Source: Angiostrongylus vasorum (lineage: Eukaryota; Nematoda; Chromadorea; Rhabditida; Metastrongylidae). From it: 64,000 nucleotides of DNA. The translations under genes and the position numbers were made by a program. Of this stretch, positions 1 through 12,611 are shown piece after piece. Each line of letters begins with the position of its first letter. Positions within the stretch are counted from its first letter, which is position 1. The stretch is from assembly GCA_018806985.1 (NCBI GenBank), contig JADANN010000309.1, forward strand, positions 1,612,001 to 1,676,000, given 5' to 3'. Under the pieces are notes generated by a model. That model saw only the letters and a program-made list of their open reading frames with translations. It made no database searches and was not told where the DNA came from.

Positions 1-101
1 AATTCGAATTTTATTCCTAACCTGGTGTGGATCGTCCAAGACGATGGACAGTTATTGCCACTTATTTTGTGTTATGTTGCAAACAACGATTTCTACTTCA
101 G

Positions 102-1547
102 ATTTGCCCGATTTGGCTAACGATTCTCCCGAAGACGAAATTCTTAATGGACTTGTTAAAGCAGCTACTTTGCAGTCGGAAACGCGGGATCACCGACGGA
201 AAGCACGACAGTTCAATCGAAAATCACGTAAGTTGATTGCATGTGCTGCTACTTTGATGTAGAACAACGTAAATTGAGACGTTTTTTTCGTATGCCTAAA
301 ATGTTCTTTCTCCGACTAAACCATGCACAGATGTTTGAAAAAAAGCCTCAGAATTCTGAGACGACCAACATGGATATACCAAGGTCTAGGGACGCGGGTG
401 GCGCAGTAGTCGGGAGCGCCCTGGAGCCACACATGGGATCGATCCCCGCGCCCGTAGCCCACCAAGCCTTCCATCCCCTAGTGTCGGCAAATTGGTACTA
501 AACTTGTCTACGAGGGTAGCAGCACTGGCTCCATACATCGGTGGGCAACCGCGAGTCATTGTAAAGGCCAGATCTGCATCCATTCACTTCCAAACGATGC
601 TTAGTGAAGTCGAATGCGTGGCGCATCCCTCAGGGGATTGCCCAACGCCGAGAGCTTTATCCTTTTTATCCTTTTTTTATACCAAGATCTTCCGGAAACG
701 GAGCTCCATTCACTTTGTCCTAAATGGGTTGATGTACTTGTGTTCATAATACGTTTCTAAACAATTTTCTGTCTCTTTTGATGTCAGGGAAGTAACTGGA
801 GATTTTGTCAAGTATATACATCTATTTTAGTACGGCGTACAAGGACTCTGAAGCTGGTGGATGGTCAACTGGAGACGAACTATTAGCTAGCTAAGAACTA
901 GATTCGTAAACCATACTCGCATCCATTCTAGTCGCTGTACACTGCCTATCTATAATTGTTGTCATCGTAATCCTTCTATGATAGAAAATTTTGCGCTGAA
1001 ATTGGCTTTCTCGTCATCGTCATTGTTGTTGTTATCATTGTCACCACTATCATTGTCATAGTTTTTACTCTCCTTGTCACTATCATCGTCGTCATCAATA
1101 TGTTCTTCACTGTCGTTATTGTGAAATTGTTTGTCATGACTGGTATGTTCTGAGTAGATCTTCCTTTTTAGAGAGAAGTGCGCATAATTATCAAAGTCGT
1201 TCTTTTTATTCAACCCCTCTCTTCCTCGCTCTTTGCCTCATTCTCTCCTTCCTCTTTCTTTCCCTCCCCCTCTCTTCCTCTCTCTGTCTCTCTTTTCATC
1301 ATTTTGTTTTCGTTGTTTTTCAGTTCATTCTCACTTCGATCAGGACCTGTTGTCCATAGTGAATGATGATGTGCACAACCCATCATCCCTCACTGGAACT
1401 GGAAGTCTCCCCTCTCTTGAACCACTTGACAAGTGCCCTGTGAGATTTACATCTGCTACGCATTGTTGTACAGAGAATAAATCAAATAAATTTTATATCT
1501 TCTTTGTATATGCGCATTATCCTGCCTTCTATAAAGATGAAGGATAG
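102..1547 (+). CDS. Unidentified gene, two C-terminal-side exons
   Basis: Exon 102-227 follows a good acceptor (tttctacttcag) and ends at a strong donor (gtaagt at 228). It encodes an acidic then basic stretch (DLPDLANDSPEDE ... KARQFNRKS). The next phase-compatible exon starts at 1324 after a long polypyrimidine tract ending in tttttcag. The codon split across the junction gives Leu, followed by HSHFDQDLLSIVNDD and a Ser/Gly/Pro-rich end. The frame stays open to a TAG at 1545-1547, but a possible donor (gtgaga) at 1440 means the exon may stop earlier. The 1.1 kb intron holds a SINE-B copy. No family was recognised, and the 5' part lies outside the window. Splice sites and phase are read directly; the pairing of the two exons is inferred. 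Confidence 0.5.
370..690 (+). repeat. SINE-B copy, near full length
   Basis: The tRNA-like head has an A-box-like ggcgcagtagtcgg and a B-box-like gggatcgatcccc. The body (aaattggtactaaacttgtc ... gtcattgtaaaggccagat) and the tail rich in tttatcctttt match copies at 21.0, 36.6, 37.4, 43.8 and 61.9 kb. It lies in the intron of the first gene. Confidence 0.8.
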
Positions 1548-3524
1548 TAAGATAGAAAAGAAGCTTTACACACTGAACGGATAGCATTGCATGCTTCCAT
1601 GTGCTGATCAAAAGAACTTAATCTTTAGAATGTTAGGAACATATCTTTATCACCAAAGATTCGAAAGGATTTGTACAGTACTAGTTTACAGTAATTGCCG
1701 ATAGGTAATGCTAACTTCAACAATGTAAACGTGCTAGTGATCCTCGAAAACATCTCGGGCGTGCTATGTGCGTTGAGAACAGGAAAGAAACCGGTAGTAA
1801 AGATTTGACAAACCAACTTTTGACTTCCGTGTTACCTAGAACAACGGACGCAGTTGGATATAAATACGAAATCCTCAAATGTTTACTGCCCTCATCGTGG
1901 GTTGGGACGTCTATGGGTGTAAAACTGCAACGAGAAGGTTCACCCCCTTTCTCCAATAATATCTAAAAAGAAATGGAAGCGGTGCTTGATATCCCGTCTT
2001 GGACGAAATGGATAAAAATCCAGTTGTTTACAGGCATACCGCATTCTTATCCAAAGTAATCAATGAATATCTTTGGTGGTGACTTGGGAAAGACGTAGCA
2101 CGGCTTGCTACAAAAAATATATTTCGTCAAACCACCAAGTTTCCACAATTAAGAACGAACTTATAAACACTACTGTGAGAATCCTGGGAGTTACTGCATT
2201 TTCAAATACCATATTCAAGATAGTCTACTTCCTATCCAGTTGTATACATTTTTATGAAAAGGAAAGTAACATTTCCCAAAACGACCCGTCATATAGTGCA
2301 CAGATCGTTCACGCGCACCAGCAATCCACAAAGGTTATTAGTTGCACGTAGGTTCAACATCTGCTCCAGGACTTTGGCCTTTTTCACGGATATCGTCAAA
2401 TGCTGATTCTTCCACGAATACTGGGGTAGAGGTGCAAGAGGGTTACCTGGTTTTCACCAGAGCGAGGCCCCATCTTTTGTGCACTGGAAGGAGCCGTTTC
2501 GCAATACATCTTACAGCAAGTTTCTAACCTTTTACGGATGGGATCGTTGGTTGGCCCAGGCGGGGTCAAACAAGTCCCTTGCGGTTATTAAAGAGCATCT
2601 TTACCAGTGCGATATCCAGGTTCATCTTTACCAGTGCATATCAGGGTTTTCTAAAAATCCATCGAGATTCGTTGTTACGCTAGACTTTCTCAATGAACTA
2701 TAGAGATATATGCCTAGCCCAGTGGTGAGATATTCAGTGCATGTGGTCGTTAGTTCGTCACCCGGTCACGTTGGCCCTCCCACCCTTTCGTGGACAGCAA
2801 ACCAGATTTGACTGACTGACTTGACTTAAACGAACTTCTTACATCAATAATCCATCATAAGCCATTGTTTAAACCAAATATGCCTTTGATCACCACTACG
2901 ATACCCAATGAAGTCGATTGAATAGCGCGTCCTTCAGGGATCAATTCCGGACGCATTGATCCGATGAAGGAAAGAGAAAATCACGCAGCAGACAAAAAAA
3001 AGTGTAGAAACGTTAGCGCTGACGAGCAGTAACATCACCTATGTCGCAAACAGTTTCAAACTGGGTTATTTTACTCAGTTTAACCACAAAGCTACCAACC
3101 AACTCTTCCCTTCTTTTCCATTTTTCACCATCTGCGTGGCAGCATCCGGTTTTTTTCAGGTTTGTCAACGTAGTTCCTAGAAAGGAACAATGGGAATATA
3201 GTATCTTTCCTAGAAAACAGAATATTTAGGCTCGAGAAATGCGCTTTGGTGCTGAACAGTTTGAGTGGTTATCTCTCAACTTTAAGCCCTCCGAATTCGT
3301 ATCATAATGATAAAGAAGAAGACTAAAAGGATAAAATTTTTTAATTCGGGCGTTAAATTTTACACAGAAATAGCAGTAATCAGAACAAGACAGATCTATA
3401 ACTTCATGAGCTGAGAAAGCGCTTATTTATTTCCTTGATCACTGAATACACACCGAGACTGGTCAATGCAAAGGCTGGTAGTCCAAGCGGCACTGGGGAC
3501 AGAAGCAGCCCATGGTCTCATATA

Positions 3525-3568
<44 letters not shown>

Positions 3569-3900
3569 CACTGGACAGAACATAATGTTACTTGTTTTGG
3601 TGTACGACGAATTCTATGACGGAATATCCAGTTCTCAGCATGGAGATCGATCCGATGAGATAACGATGGAAAAGTGGGAAACTGAAAACATAAAAGGAGA
3701 AATTAGAGCTTTGTTATCGAATTTCAAATTAGGAGAGAAGCATAAACTCTAAACTAAGAACCACTCACTCAATCACGAAATAGGGACATATCTGCGGAGC
3801 TTTCAGAACCTGACTAGATTCAAAAATTTCTTTTCATACTTAGATGGCGTATGTGCGCAGTTTATCTGCCTCAATTTCTACAAAAGGCCTTTTTGAGAAG
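1548..3900. other. No gene recognised; short repeat scraps
   Basis: Reading frames here are short and carry no recognisable domain or paired splice sites. About 2905-2950 matches the 3' part of SINE-B (gaagtcgattg ... cctccttcaggga type). Otherwise it is AT-rich unique-looking sequence apart from the TA microsatellite. Confidence 0.5.
3520..3564. repeat. (TA)n microsatellite
   Basis: A nearly uninterrupted TA dinucleotide run of about 44 bases with one G interruption. Confidence 0.95.
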
Positions 3901-3944
3901 AGTGGATGGTTAATGATTCAGTTCAATTTTGTACAGATAAAACC

Positions 3945-4350
3945 ATAATGATGCTGAGATATTTGCAAGACTCCGGGCCGCAAGTGTCTGTGGTGGGGAA
4001 CGAACGCGCTGTGACCCTCTCCAGGGGCTAACGCGTCCACCATCACACCATGCTGGCCCTTCGTTTCGCCTGTCTTCATTGCCGGCTTGTGCTCCCCAGC
4101 TCATCCGCGTTGACGGGTAGTTGCTGATGGTACTAAGCGATAGAACTAGCTGAGAGACAGGCGAAACGAAGGGGCTCATGGTGTGGTGCTGAACGCGTTA
4201 GCCCCCGGAGAGGGTAATAGCGCGTTCGTTCACCAACGCATACCTCTGCGGCCCGGAGTTTTGCAAATGTCTCAGCATCATTGTGGTTGTATCACACATA
4301 ATACCCTGCCGTGAGAAAATGTAATAGGCAGTAAATAAAAAAAGCTAACA
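3945..4350. repeat. SINE-A head-to-head (palindromic) pair
   Basis: About 3945-4095 is a reverse-oriented SINE-A unit (3' module aatgatgctgagatatttgc read outward). About 4086-4350 is a forward unit with a head near ggtgtggtgctgaacgcg, a B-box-like cgcgttcgttc, the 3' module ttgcaaatgtctcagcatca, and an A-rich tail after ataataccctgccgtgag. The heads face each other, so the whole reads as an imperfect inverted repeat with tails outward. Confidence 0.8.
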
Positions 4351-4734
4351 TTGTTATACAGATAATTCCCTTACGGCTTTCCAGATAGTAAGGACGTTAA
4401 GTCGCACTTTATTTATAGTACATGAGTTGTTGATGGCTGCGAAACACGTCCACATGACGTGTGCAACAAAACGACACACTACATGGTGGGGTGGCATCCT
4501 AGGGGATGTTAAGGTGCAGTCAACAATATACTGTGTAATATCTCTGTGAATGACAACCTTCACATGTTCGTTCGCACTCCGTCCACAGGTGGCAGACGAT
4601 TCATCAACAATCATCGCGCGGTGGCACATAGCAGGGCGGAAGCTGATCAATTTCGTACAGATTGGAGATGAAAATACTCCAGAACAGCCGACATCTAGCT
4701 ATTCGTGCAAATTGATCAGCGCTGAACAAGCATG

Positions 4735-5010
4735 AAGGATAAAGTGTTCAGCGTTGATCAATCCTTGTGAGATGCCGTACGAATCCCACTTCATCGTAGA
4801 GGTGATCGCATACATATCTGGCCTATTCAATGATTTACAGTAGCCTGCTGATGTGCAAGGTTAGTGTTCCCATTCTTTGAAACAAGTTTGGTACCAGTTT
4901 GTCGACCCCGAAAGGATGGAAGCTTGGTGATCTCAGGGCGTGCGATAGAACTAGCGACCGACCCAAATATGCATTGGAGACAACTGCGTTACACGCGCAA
5001 CTCAACAACC
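4735..5010 (-). repeat. SINE-B, degenerate copy
   Basis: Reverse-oriented segments matching SINE-B are visible: gaaggataaagtgttcagcg at the tail side, then caagtttggtaccagtttgtcgaccc in the body. It is too diverged to see a tRNA-like head. Confidence 0.55.
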
Positions 5011-6084
5011 GTAGTCCAAAGATTCGAAAACAAGTGGAAAGATCAGTGATTCTACCATTTGCTAAAGGCATCCCAACAAATCCTTCGTTGCAAAAAAGAA
5101 ACGCGAAATCCAAGCGTTTGCAGAGATTATGGACTCGGTGCGAGAAAGTCAGTCGGTCAGCTGAACGTTATTCCAAAATAGTGTAAAATTCAAAACGAAA
5201 AAATGTACTGAATACTAGACTGTCTCAGTTAAATAGTTGAGTACGACGGATACCATAGAGGCTGAAAAAACTGGAGGATTTCAATACTTGACGTATTCTT
5301 AGTACGAATTCTAGAGAATACATATCGTTTTGCTAGGAAATCGACAGAATTGTCCATTCGATGGTGTCGATGATAGCGCACAATGGTGAAAAAAGGGAGT
5401 GGGCGAGGCAAATGTATGAGTGCGACACGCCTTCAACAGTAGGCGATCAGTCCACCGGCGTCAATCAATCCGGAGAGATAAGCAATGCGTTTGGCTCCGT
5501 TAAGCATTGACGAAGTGACTAAATGAATCTCCGATCTTTAAAATGGCCTATGGTGACCTGTCGATGTACCAACTCAGTGCTTCTATCTTGACAGACAAAT
5601 CTGATACCGACTTCCCTACACAGGAAGGACGGAGAGCTTATTGTGCCTAATGCGCGTGATCGAACCAGCCGACACCTTGATCACAGCTGTACTCACAACC
5701 ACTTCACTGCCAGTTAGAGGAGATAACCTGCGAACTATTCGTTTAATCCCCATTAACATAAGTTACTTTTAGGATTATCCAGCATAGATATCATGCACTC
5801 AACTGTCAGTGTTGTTCAGAGCCCCTGTGGAGACTCGAAGACTTTGAATAACAATGAGGACTACAACGTACAGAAGAAATCTGAACCCATTTCTAAAGTA
5901 ACTTTGCGTGGGATCGCAGGTAGTTTACATGAACTTCAAGACTGACTCCCTAAAAAAAGCTAGAGATGGAAAGCAAAATAGGTGCGAACAACACCAAGTG
6001 GGGGCCCTACCAATAGCACCATTTCCTCAGCCGTTCTTTAGACAACAATAGCCCAGGAATGAAGTTGATGTTAAATATCGGATG
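5011..6084. other. No gene recognised
   Basis: No supported exon was found. About 5550-5700 (acaaatctgataccgacttc ... gcgtgatcgaaccagcc) resembles a very degenerate reverse SINE-B body and head. The rest has no visible structure. Confidence 0.4.
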
Positions 6085-8230
6085 TTAACGAATGAAACTT
6101 TCAAAGTCCTTCATCACTATCGCGCGAAAAAATACAGCTCCAACCTCACTGAAGTGCAAAAACGTGGTATGCAAGAGGGTACGAGAGCTGATAAGATTGA
6201 AAAACGTAAGACTATCCGTTAGTGATAAGGGTGGAGAGTTTGTCGTAATTGCCCCATCAGTTTGATGTTGAGATAACGAAAACGCATCTTGAAGATGCTT
6301 CACTTTATCGCTCATCATCTGAGAAGGAGTTTAAAAGTAAATACCGAAAACTGAACCACGAATGGGTCAAAACGGCAAGAGCTGCTGGTTTAAAACCATC
6401 AGTAATCTCTCAACTAAAAGTTGACTCACCAACATGTCCCGTCTTGTACTTGCTTATAAAAACTCATAAGCTAGTATCCAGCGATGATCTTGCGTCTTCC
6501 GATGCATCATTGTTTAAGGTTAAAGCTATCATTAGCTGTGTAGACGGGGCCAACGGATAGAATAACATGGCTTTTATCCCTAATATTTACCAAGTTGTTG
6601 ACACACATTCCATCTTACGAATACTCAGATGTTTCTGGATCGTCTACGCACGGCGCAGCCCAACAGCGCGTACGTGATAGAGTCCTTCCACGTGACCGTC
6701 CTTTATACAAACGTGTCGAATGACTCCTCAATGCAAGCCATATTCGAACTCCTTATAAAACACGAAGGAGAAATAAACATGTATGGCTTCAAGATACAGC
6801 AGTTGATGGCACTCTTGAAAAAAATGCTTGAGCTGCTCAATCTTCAGATGGTCCGGAAGTTACTACGCTCAAATAAGAGGGTTGGCAATGGGACAGCGAC
6901 TGGCACCAAGTCTTGCCGTTGCGTTTATGTCTAATGAGGAAGCACCAGTGACCGAATCTCGGGCCGTTACTCTACTGTAGATATACAGATGACTGTTTTG
7001 TCCTTTGCTCAACAGAAGAGGAAATGCACAAACGTTTGTTGAACGAACAGTCAGAGTATGTCAAGTTTACACGAGAGAAACCGAAAGAAAACTGGCTTCT
7101 ATTACTGAACATCCAAATTAACCTATAAGAAAATGGCTGCATTACAAAGTGGTACCGAAAGCCAAGTAGTAAAAACATCTTGGTTCATTTCCTCTCCTCT
7201 CACCCCTCTCACACGAAAAGGGCCCTTGTAAGAAACATGTTTCGAACAGCAACCAACGTGTGCACGGGAAGAGAGCAGAGAGAGGAGTCCCGGAACTTGG
7301 CACGGCAAATAGCCATTTCTAATGGCTACGAAACTGTAGTTCGTGATAGGTGTTAGGGAAAATCCTAGGCCCCTTAACGACAGCTCTAGCGATAGAAAGG
7401 TCCCGTTTATCCCACCCTTCATCTCAAATGATGTAAGTGCAGCTATAAAACGCTGCTTAAGAAGGGGCGGGTTTTGAGGATCCGGTAAACGTAGTTGAAA
7501 ATATCACCGAGTACTCTTAGGCGCCAGCTAGTTCGTAACCGCCTAAATGACCGTCTATGTGCAACGCAAAGTTGCATAATTTGCCCTTAATGGTAGAGAC
7601 GGTGATTGCATGAGCTCGGGTACAGTCTATCTGATCGTGCGGCGTGCGGAGACGAATACATTGGCGAAACGAGTAGGCCATTTTGTGCCCGCATAAAACG
7701 AACTCCTAGTCGGTAAAGGTAAAACCAAATGCCCCACTAGGGCAGGCATAGGGACCCAGAGACATAACGCGGAGGACTTTGAAGCACAGGTCACGATCCT
7801 CGTGCGGGAATCGCGAACACAAGCGCGCAAATCTCTCGAGGCGTTCTGGATCAATTCCAGAAATCCGAAAATGAACCGCAGGGGAAGAATTCCTCATTAT
7901 CACGAGTGATATTGGGCAGTATATAAGCCTGTTATTTCTGATGAGAGAGGCACATTACGCTTCCATGTGAATCCTGCGCGGTTGGTCTCCACACGACATA
8001 CTCAGTGGAAGCCTCAGAGAAAGCGGTGAGTGTGCAAAGAAGCTATTTTGTGTTCAATGTGATTGAAATCTAGATTTAGCGTTTTCTCTGTATGGTTATG
8101 GAGAATGTTTATGTGTTTGGCCCAATAGATTGCTGTCAACTTGACCTTTCCAGGCTCTGAGGAGGGCGAAATCCGCCGAAACATCAGCTTGTTCGTGAAT
8201 AAAGAATAAAAATACCAGCTCGTGTTTGCT
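6085..8230 (+). mobile_element. Penelope-like retroelement with GIY-YIG, decayed
   Basis: Read on the plus strand in shifting frames, this follows the Penelope order. A DKGGEFVVIAP segment (about 6220-6260) comes first, then a CPVLYLLIKTHK segment (6435-6475). Next is an RT block GLAMGQRLAPSLAVAFM (about 6880-6935) and an intact Y-T-D-D catalytic motif at 6982-6993. After that come ITKWYRKPSSKN and related segments (7140-7310) and a zinc-linked lead-in ending NGRDGDC. The element's GIY-YIG endonuclease follows, with VYL near 7622 and EYIGETSRPF near 7655-7685. Downstream, 7900-8230 is a terminal region found alone elsewhere (53.6 and 63.8 kb) and carries a hammerhead-like core. Frequent stops and frameshifts mean it is dead. 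Penelope-like elements combining RT with GIY-YIG and terminal hammerheads are a known class. Confidence 0.85.
8154..8188 (+). ncRNA. Hammerhead-ribozyme-like core, Penelope terminus
   Basis: GCT then CTGAGGA, stem II GGGCG/CGCC with loop AAATC, then GAAACATC and AGC. The GCT/AGC pair gives a 3-bp helix I. The usual GTC before the cleavage site reads ATC here, so activity is doubtful. Confidence 0.6.
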
Positions 8231-8294
8231 CAACAAGAATACGAAGAAGTACAGAAGAAAATCATTGCTTCATACACATGATCTGTGATTATAC

Positions 8295-8670
8295 CTGGAT
8301 ACACACTTGGATACTTGGACGGTCCGTCTTTGCTGGTTGCGCGTACTCCAGCATAATTTCCATTTTTCGGAGTTTTGCTTGTTTAGCCATTGTTTCGGTG
8401 GAGTCACGAAGTCAGCCTGGCCAAAGTCTGCCCCAGGTTATCACCACCACGGGCAGTCGCCGCCTTTATGGATCAGAGGGAGCCACCATGCGACTTTGAT
8501 ACCAGGATGAAGGTGGATCCTGGTATTGGTTTACTCTTAGCTGAGCTTCCTGATGGAAATGCCGAACTCCTTCTCAGCTTCGGAGGCATTGCTGAGGGGG
8601 ATACATCCCTCGCTATACATCGCAGTCCGACACCCACGAACACCTCCCAGCCACGATGAGGCGGTAATCG
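8295..8670 (+). repeat. Repeat family C copy
   Basis: Contains gtctgccccaggttatcacc, ggatcagagggagccaccat, ggtcctggtattggttt-type and catcgcagtccgacacccac segments. They recur in the same order at 30.6 kb (+) and reversed at 19.0 and 42.9 kb. No coding capacity or tRNA-like box was identified; class unknown. Confidence 0.75.
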
Positions 8671-8949
8671 GAAGGATGATTACATTTGACTGCAGACACA
8701 TCACATCCTTGTCCACTATCTTAACAATGTAACCAAGAAATCGCAGACCACGTTTGTTATGGGCTACTTAAGTTCTATGCCTTTTGTTAATAGTTTAGAG
8801 TATGGTAAAAGGTTTGTTAACCACATGCGGTGAAACGTGAGAGGCATGGGATGAGAGGTCTTTTGGACAAGTTAGTCTTTAAGTGGAAATAAACATTTTC
8901 GCAGAAGTGACGATAAGCATCCCGTTGAAAATGTTCGCTTCTTTATAAG

Positions 8950-9245
8950 CAAGTTATGTTTAACTTTTTATCTACTGCTTATTATTTTTTAATAGCAAGG
9001 TACTATGTGAGCTACAACCACAATGGTTCGTAGATCTTTGCAAAACTCAGACCCCATGTCGAACCCATCATTGCTGATGACAGCATTAGGGTAAAAAACA
9101 ACTGCCTACGAGAAAGGCAAGGCAAGGCCTTCGGTTGCTGTGGCTGCTAGCAAGTGAGATCCCGGTAAGAGTAAGTAAGGTGAGCCGGTTCGAAAACATC
9201 CTGGGGCTCTTAGTTCTGCTCACATCTCAGCATCCTTACAGTTCA
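8950..9245. repeat. SINE-A inverted pair, degenerate
   Basis: About 8955-9075 is a reverse unit (tail taactttttatctactgctt, then caaccacaatggttcg ... tttgcaaaactcagaccc). About 9110-9245 is a forward unit ending tgctcacatctcagcatcct. As at 3.9 kb, the heads are internal and the tails outward. Confidence 0.6.
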
Positions 9246-10140
9246 ATCTAACTACGTTTGAATCAAATGAATGAAACAGTCTATAGTCAGTGAAGACGAA
9301 TTCCACGAGGCATCTACACCGTCCACTAGTGTTCGTGTTGCCCGCCTTTAAAATATTCGCGCCGAAGCTGGTTTTTTCGACAATAGAGGATAATTTTTTT
9401 GGTCTCTAGAGCATAGGTTCGGAGCCCAATCCAGTCATAGAAGAGACTTTGCTCTATCGTCTCGATCGCGCATATAAGTCTTAAACGGTGTGGTTCTAGA
9501 CTTAAATCTGTTTAGGGACTAACACCAAACAATTGACAAGAAATTGAAGTTTTCAAGATTTCCCAACCAAAGAGCGACAGGTGTACAAATATAAACGACA
9601 TGGAAGATAACGTCATGTAACATCGTAGTGTCATGCTCGACGAAATCCCGCTTCTTGATTTGCTTTCCTAATCCAAGTATGGGCTTCAAAATAATAAAGT
9701 GGAAGAAACATATGTCATAAACTTCAGAAGTTCCTTACTTCATCACGGTAAACAGGAAGATTTTTTCTCGTGAAGGCAAGGATTTGCAGACTGCAGCAGT
9801 TTTTCTGACAAATAGTAAAATTCATTATAAGATGAGATGCGCTGGTTTAGATTGGAAGCGATCGTTATTTTCCATCTTATGATTTCTATGGAGCTCACAT
9901 CTCCGCAGATGTGTTAAACGAAAAATATGAAATTATTCGATGCAGACAGGATTTCGAATACAACAGTTATGATCAAATGAAAAGTCATGTAAGCCAAAGC
10001 TACCTCAAAAAAAAGTCTAACAGCGCATGCTGGTTCTGAAGCTGAAAAGAGTCGCAGATGGCCATGGGTATAGGCGACAGCTACCACAAGACCATTGAAG
10101 CAGGACGAGCTGTGCGCCACTGTTCGAAAAACTTATGAAC
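9246..10140. other. No gene recognised
   Basis: Only short frames without splice support. Nothing repetitive was matched to the families defined in this window. Confidence 0.4.
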
Positions 10141-10149
10141 GAACTAGGT

Positions 10150-10560
10150 CTGTTTATTACAACCACAACGATGCTGAGATGTTTGCAAAACATGTACCCC
10201 GGGCCAGGTCAAACCGCGATTTCTCCTTCCGGGGGCTCATTCATTACACATTGCGCCGCGGAGCCTCCCTTGCTCTGTGTTTATATTAGCTAGTTTTCTA
10301 CCTAAAATTGATCTGAGGAGTGCAAATCGGCATTGAACCCAGTTAAGCTGAGGATATAGTCGAAATCACAATGTTAACTTTTTCATTTTCTCCTTACTAT
10401 AATTTTTCACGGCAGGGAATGAAGCGAATTACAACCACAACGATGCTTAGATATTCATAAAACTTGGACTCTGGGCCAGATCGAACCACGCTTTCTCTTT
10501 CCGGGAACTCGTGCATTATGCACTGCGCCACAGAGTTCTTCTATTCGTATTACACCACTA
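10150..10560 (-). repeat. SINE-A, two tandem reverse copies
   Basis: Two reverse units follow each other: 10155-10290 (aaccacaacgatgctgagat ... attgcgccgcggagcc) and 10425-10560 (aaccacaacgatgcttagat ... actgcgccacagag). They are joined by the linker ending ttcacggcagggaatg. On the minus strand the heads read gcggcgcaatg (A-box-like) and cgcggtttgacct (B-box-like). Confidence 0.75.
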
Positions 10561-11744
10561 AGTCTGTGTAAATCAACAATCTCAAGGCATCTCATCGTCC
10601 TTCAGAATTCAGATGGAGAAGAAAAGTGGTCGAACCATGAGTTGAGGGAGGGATAGAAATTCATAGTCCTCTTTAGGGAAGCCGATTATTCCGATTTTCC
10701 TGTTTCATAGCGTGTATTTGGCAATGTTTTCGTAACACATCCATGAAGCTCCTTACTTTTTTAAATTACAATTCTTCACGTTAAACGTTCCTTACTCAAA
10801 CATTTGTAATTAAACCGGTTTCCATTTTCCTGAAGAGCATCCCGTTCCGCACGTCTGTCATTACGAAGAGATCCGTAAATCCATTTCGAGCTTTCCACCT
10901 TCGCTTTTTGTAGAGTTGAGACTTGCAGCGTTGTTGGCCGTTACGTCTCCAAATTTCTTCTTCTACATCTAAGGAGCGTGGAACCAACGGGGTGCCTAGA
11001 CAGCATTTGTCCACTTGCGCACTAAACGCCAAGGTTGACTCACAGACGACAATGCATTAGCTCTTCTCTGAGCGGAAGCTTTCAACCACTTAAATAAGTT
11101 CCTAAAATCACATTTGCAGATAGGCATTAAGAAGAATACCGAAGGAAAGGCTAGACTCAAATCGGAATACATTTGGTTTGGAGCCACTAATAGGAAGGCT
11201 CAGGAAAACTACTTAAGAATCCTTCTTAGAGCACATGACTCGATCTTCGTGTGCCATTTTATTCGGCTATAAAAAACCAATGACTGCATCTTCGGAGACA
11301 GCAAGTTACTATTTAGACACATTCCGCTACGAGAACGTTGAGCCTAATTACCGTTGAGAGCACTATTTGTTGAGATGCCCCGTAATATAAACATTCAGAA
11401 AGGACCATTTTCTCGCTGAAGTAAGGTCAAAAATGGATTCTGCCAGGAAAACCTTGCCTAGGCCATTCCAAGGGTCATGGATCTTTTCAGGCTGTACCAC
11501 AAGCTCCATCTCCGTGTTGTCTTAGCGAGATTAAGTTTTCGAAAGCGTAGTGTCAACTGTGCTTTATGATCGTTGATCTGGGAGTGAAGTGGTACTACGT
11601 GAAGTATATCACTTGATCCAGTAATACAAGTTCTGTATGTACCAAATTGGGACGAAGAACAGATTTTACTAACAAGAGGGTATAGAGCATTTTTTATGCA
11701 ATATCTTATTGAAAACAGGCGCGCTTAGAATAGTGGTCGGAGAC
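10561..11744. other. No gene recognised
   Basis: Short frames only. No exon with matching splice sites or known domain was found. Confidence 0.4.
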
Positions 11745-12060
11745 CTGCGATACACACGAAGTCAATAGTTCGACCTCTCACCTTGGGCTCACAAAGATCT
11801 CTTCGAGGTCGGCAAATTGGCACCAAACCTTTCCAGAAGGTTAGAAGGTTAGCAGCACTGCCTTGATACAGCGCTAGGTCATCGCGAGTCAGTGTATACG
11901 TCAGTTATGCACTAAATAACCTCTAACGATGGTAGTTGAAAGTCACATGCATATCCGACCGCTCATCACCGAACGCTTTGTGCTTTGTCCAGAGCCTGAA
12001 GGGGAACACAGTTTACCCAACCAAACGCTTCCGTAAACCCATTAGATAAAACTTGTTACA
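11745..12060 (+). repeat. SINE-B, degenerate forward copy
   Basis: Shows the family order: B-box-like agttcgacctctcac, then gtcggcaaattggcaccaaac, gatacagcgctaggtcatcg, gcatatccgac. The A-box region is worn. Confidence 0.6.
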
Positions 12061-12166
12061 TAAATTTTCATTCTCAGAATATACATCTTCTTTCAAACAC
12101 TGCCTTTTTTTTCTATATTCCTTCTGAGCAAACACAAGGTGTCAAATCATTCCTTATTTTGGTAAA

Positions 12167-12201
12167 GCTGACGTTTCGGAGGAATTCGTCTTCCTCAGAG
12201 C
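12167..12201 (-). ncRNA. Hammerhead-ribozyme-like core, reverse
   Basis: On the minus strand: GCT, CTGAGGA, a poorly paired stem II, GAAAC, GTC, AGC. Core bases are conserved but stem II is damaged, so it is probably inactive. Confidence 0.5.
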
Positions 12202-12611
12202 CTGAAAAGATCAAATTGGCTGCAATATAGCTAGCTAAACACCTCCATAACCAAACAGAGAGCATGCTAAACGACGATTTCAATCACATTGAAAGTAAAA
12301 TGGCTTCTTCGTACACACGACGCTTTCCAGGAGTCTCCATCTTAGTGTGTTACGTAGAGACCAACCGCACAGAGTTCACATGGATGCGTAATGTGCCTCT
12401 CACATTGAAATACTAGTTTTAAACACTGTGTGAGTTCACGCGCGATTACGAGTCCCCCCATGTAGTCCATTTTCGGGTTCTTGGAATTTATCCAGAAAGC
12501 TTCAAGAGTTTTTTCGCGCTGGAGTTTCCGGTTCCTGTACGAGGATGGTAAGTTCTACTTCAAAATCGCGTTATTTCTCTGTGTCATATACGCACCTAAT
12601 GGTGTATTTAG

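Noticed and set aside
962..1213. Asp/Asn-rich minus-strand frame
   Set aside because: Low-complexity trinucleotide sequence inside the intron of the first gene; no splice support.
1011..1320. CRISPR or satellite array
   Set aside because: Simple CAT/TTG and CT-rich stretches with no regular repeat-spacer pattern.
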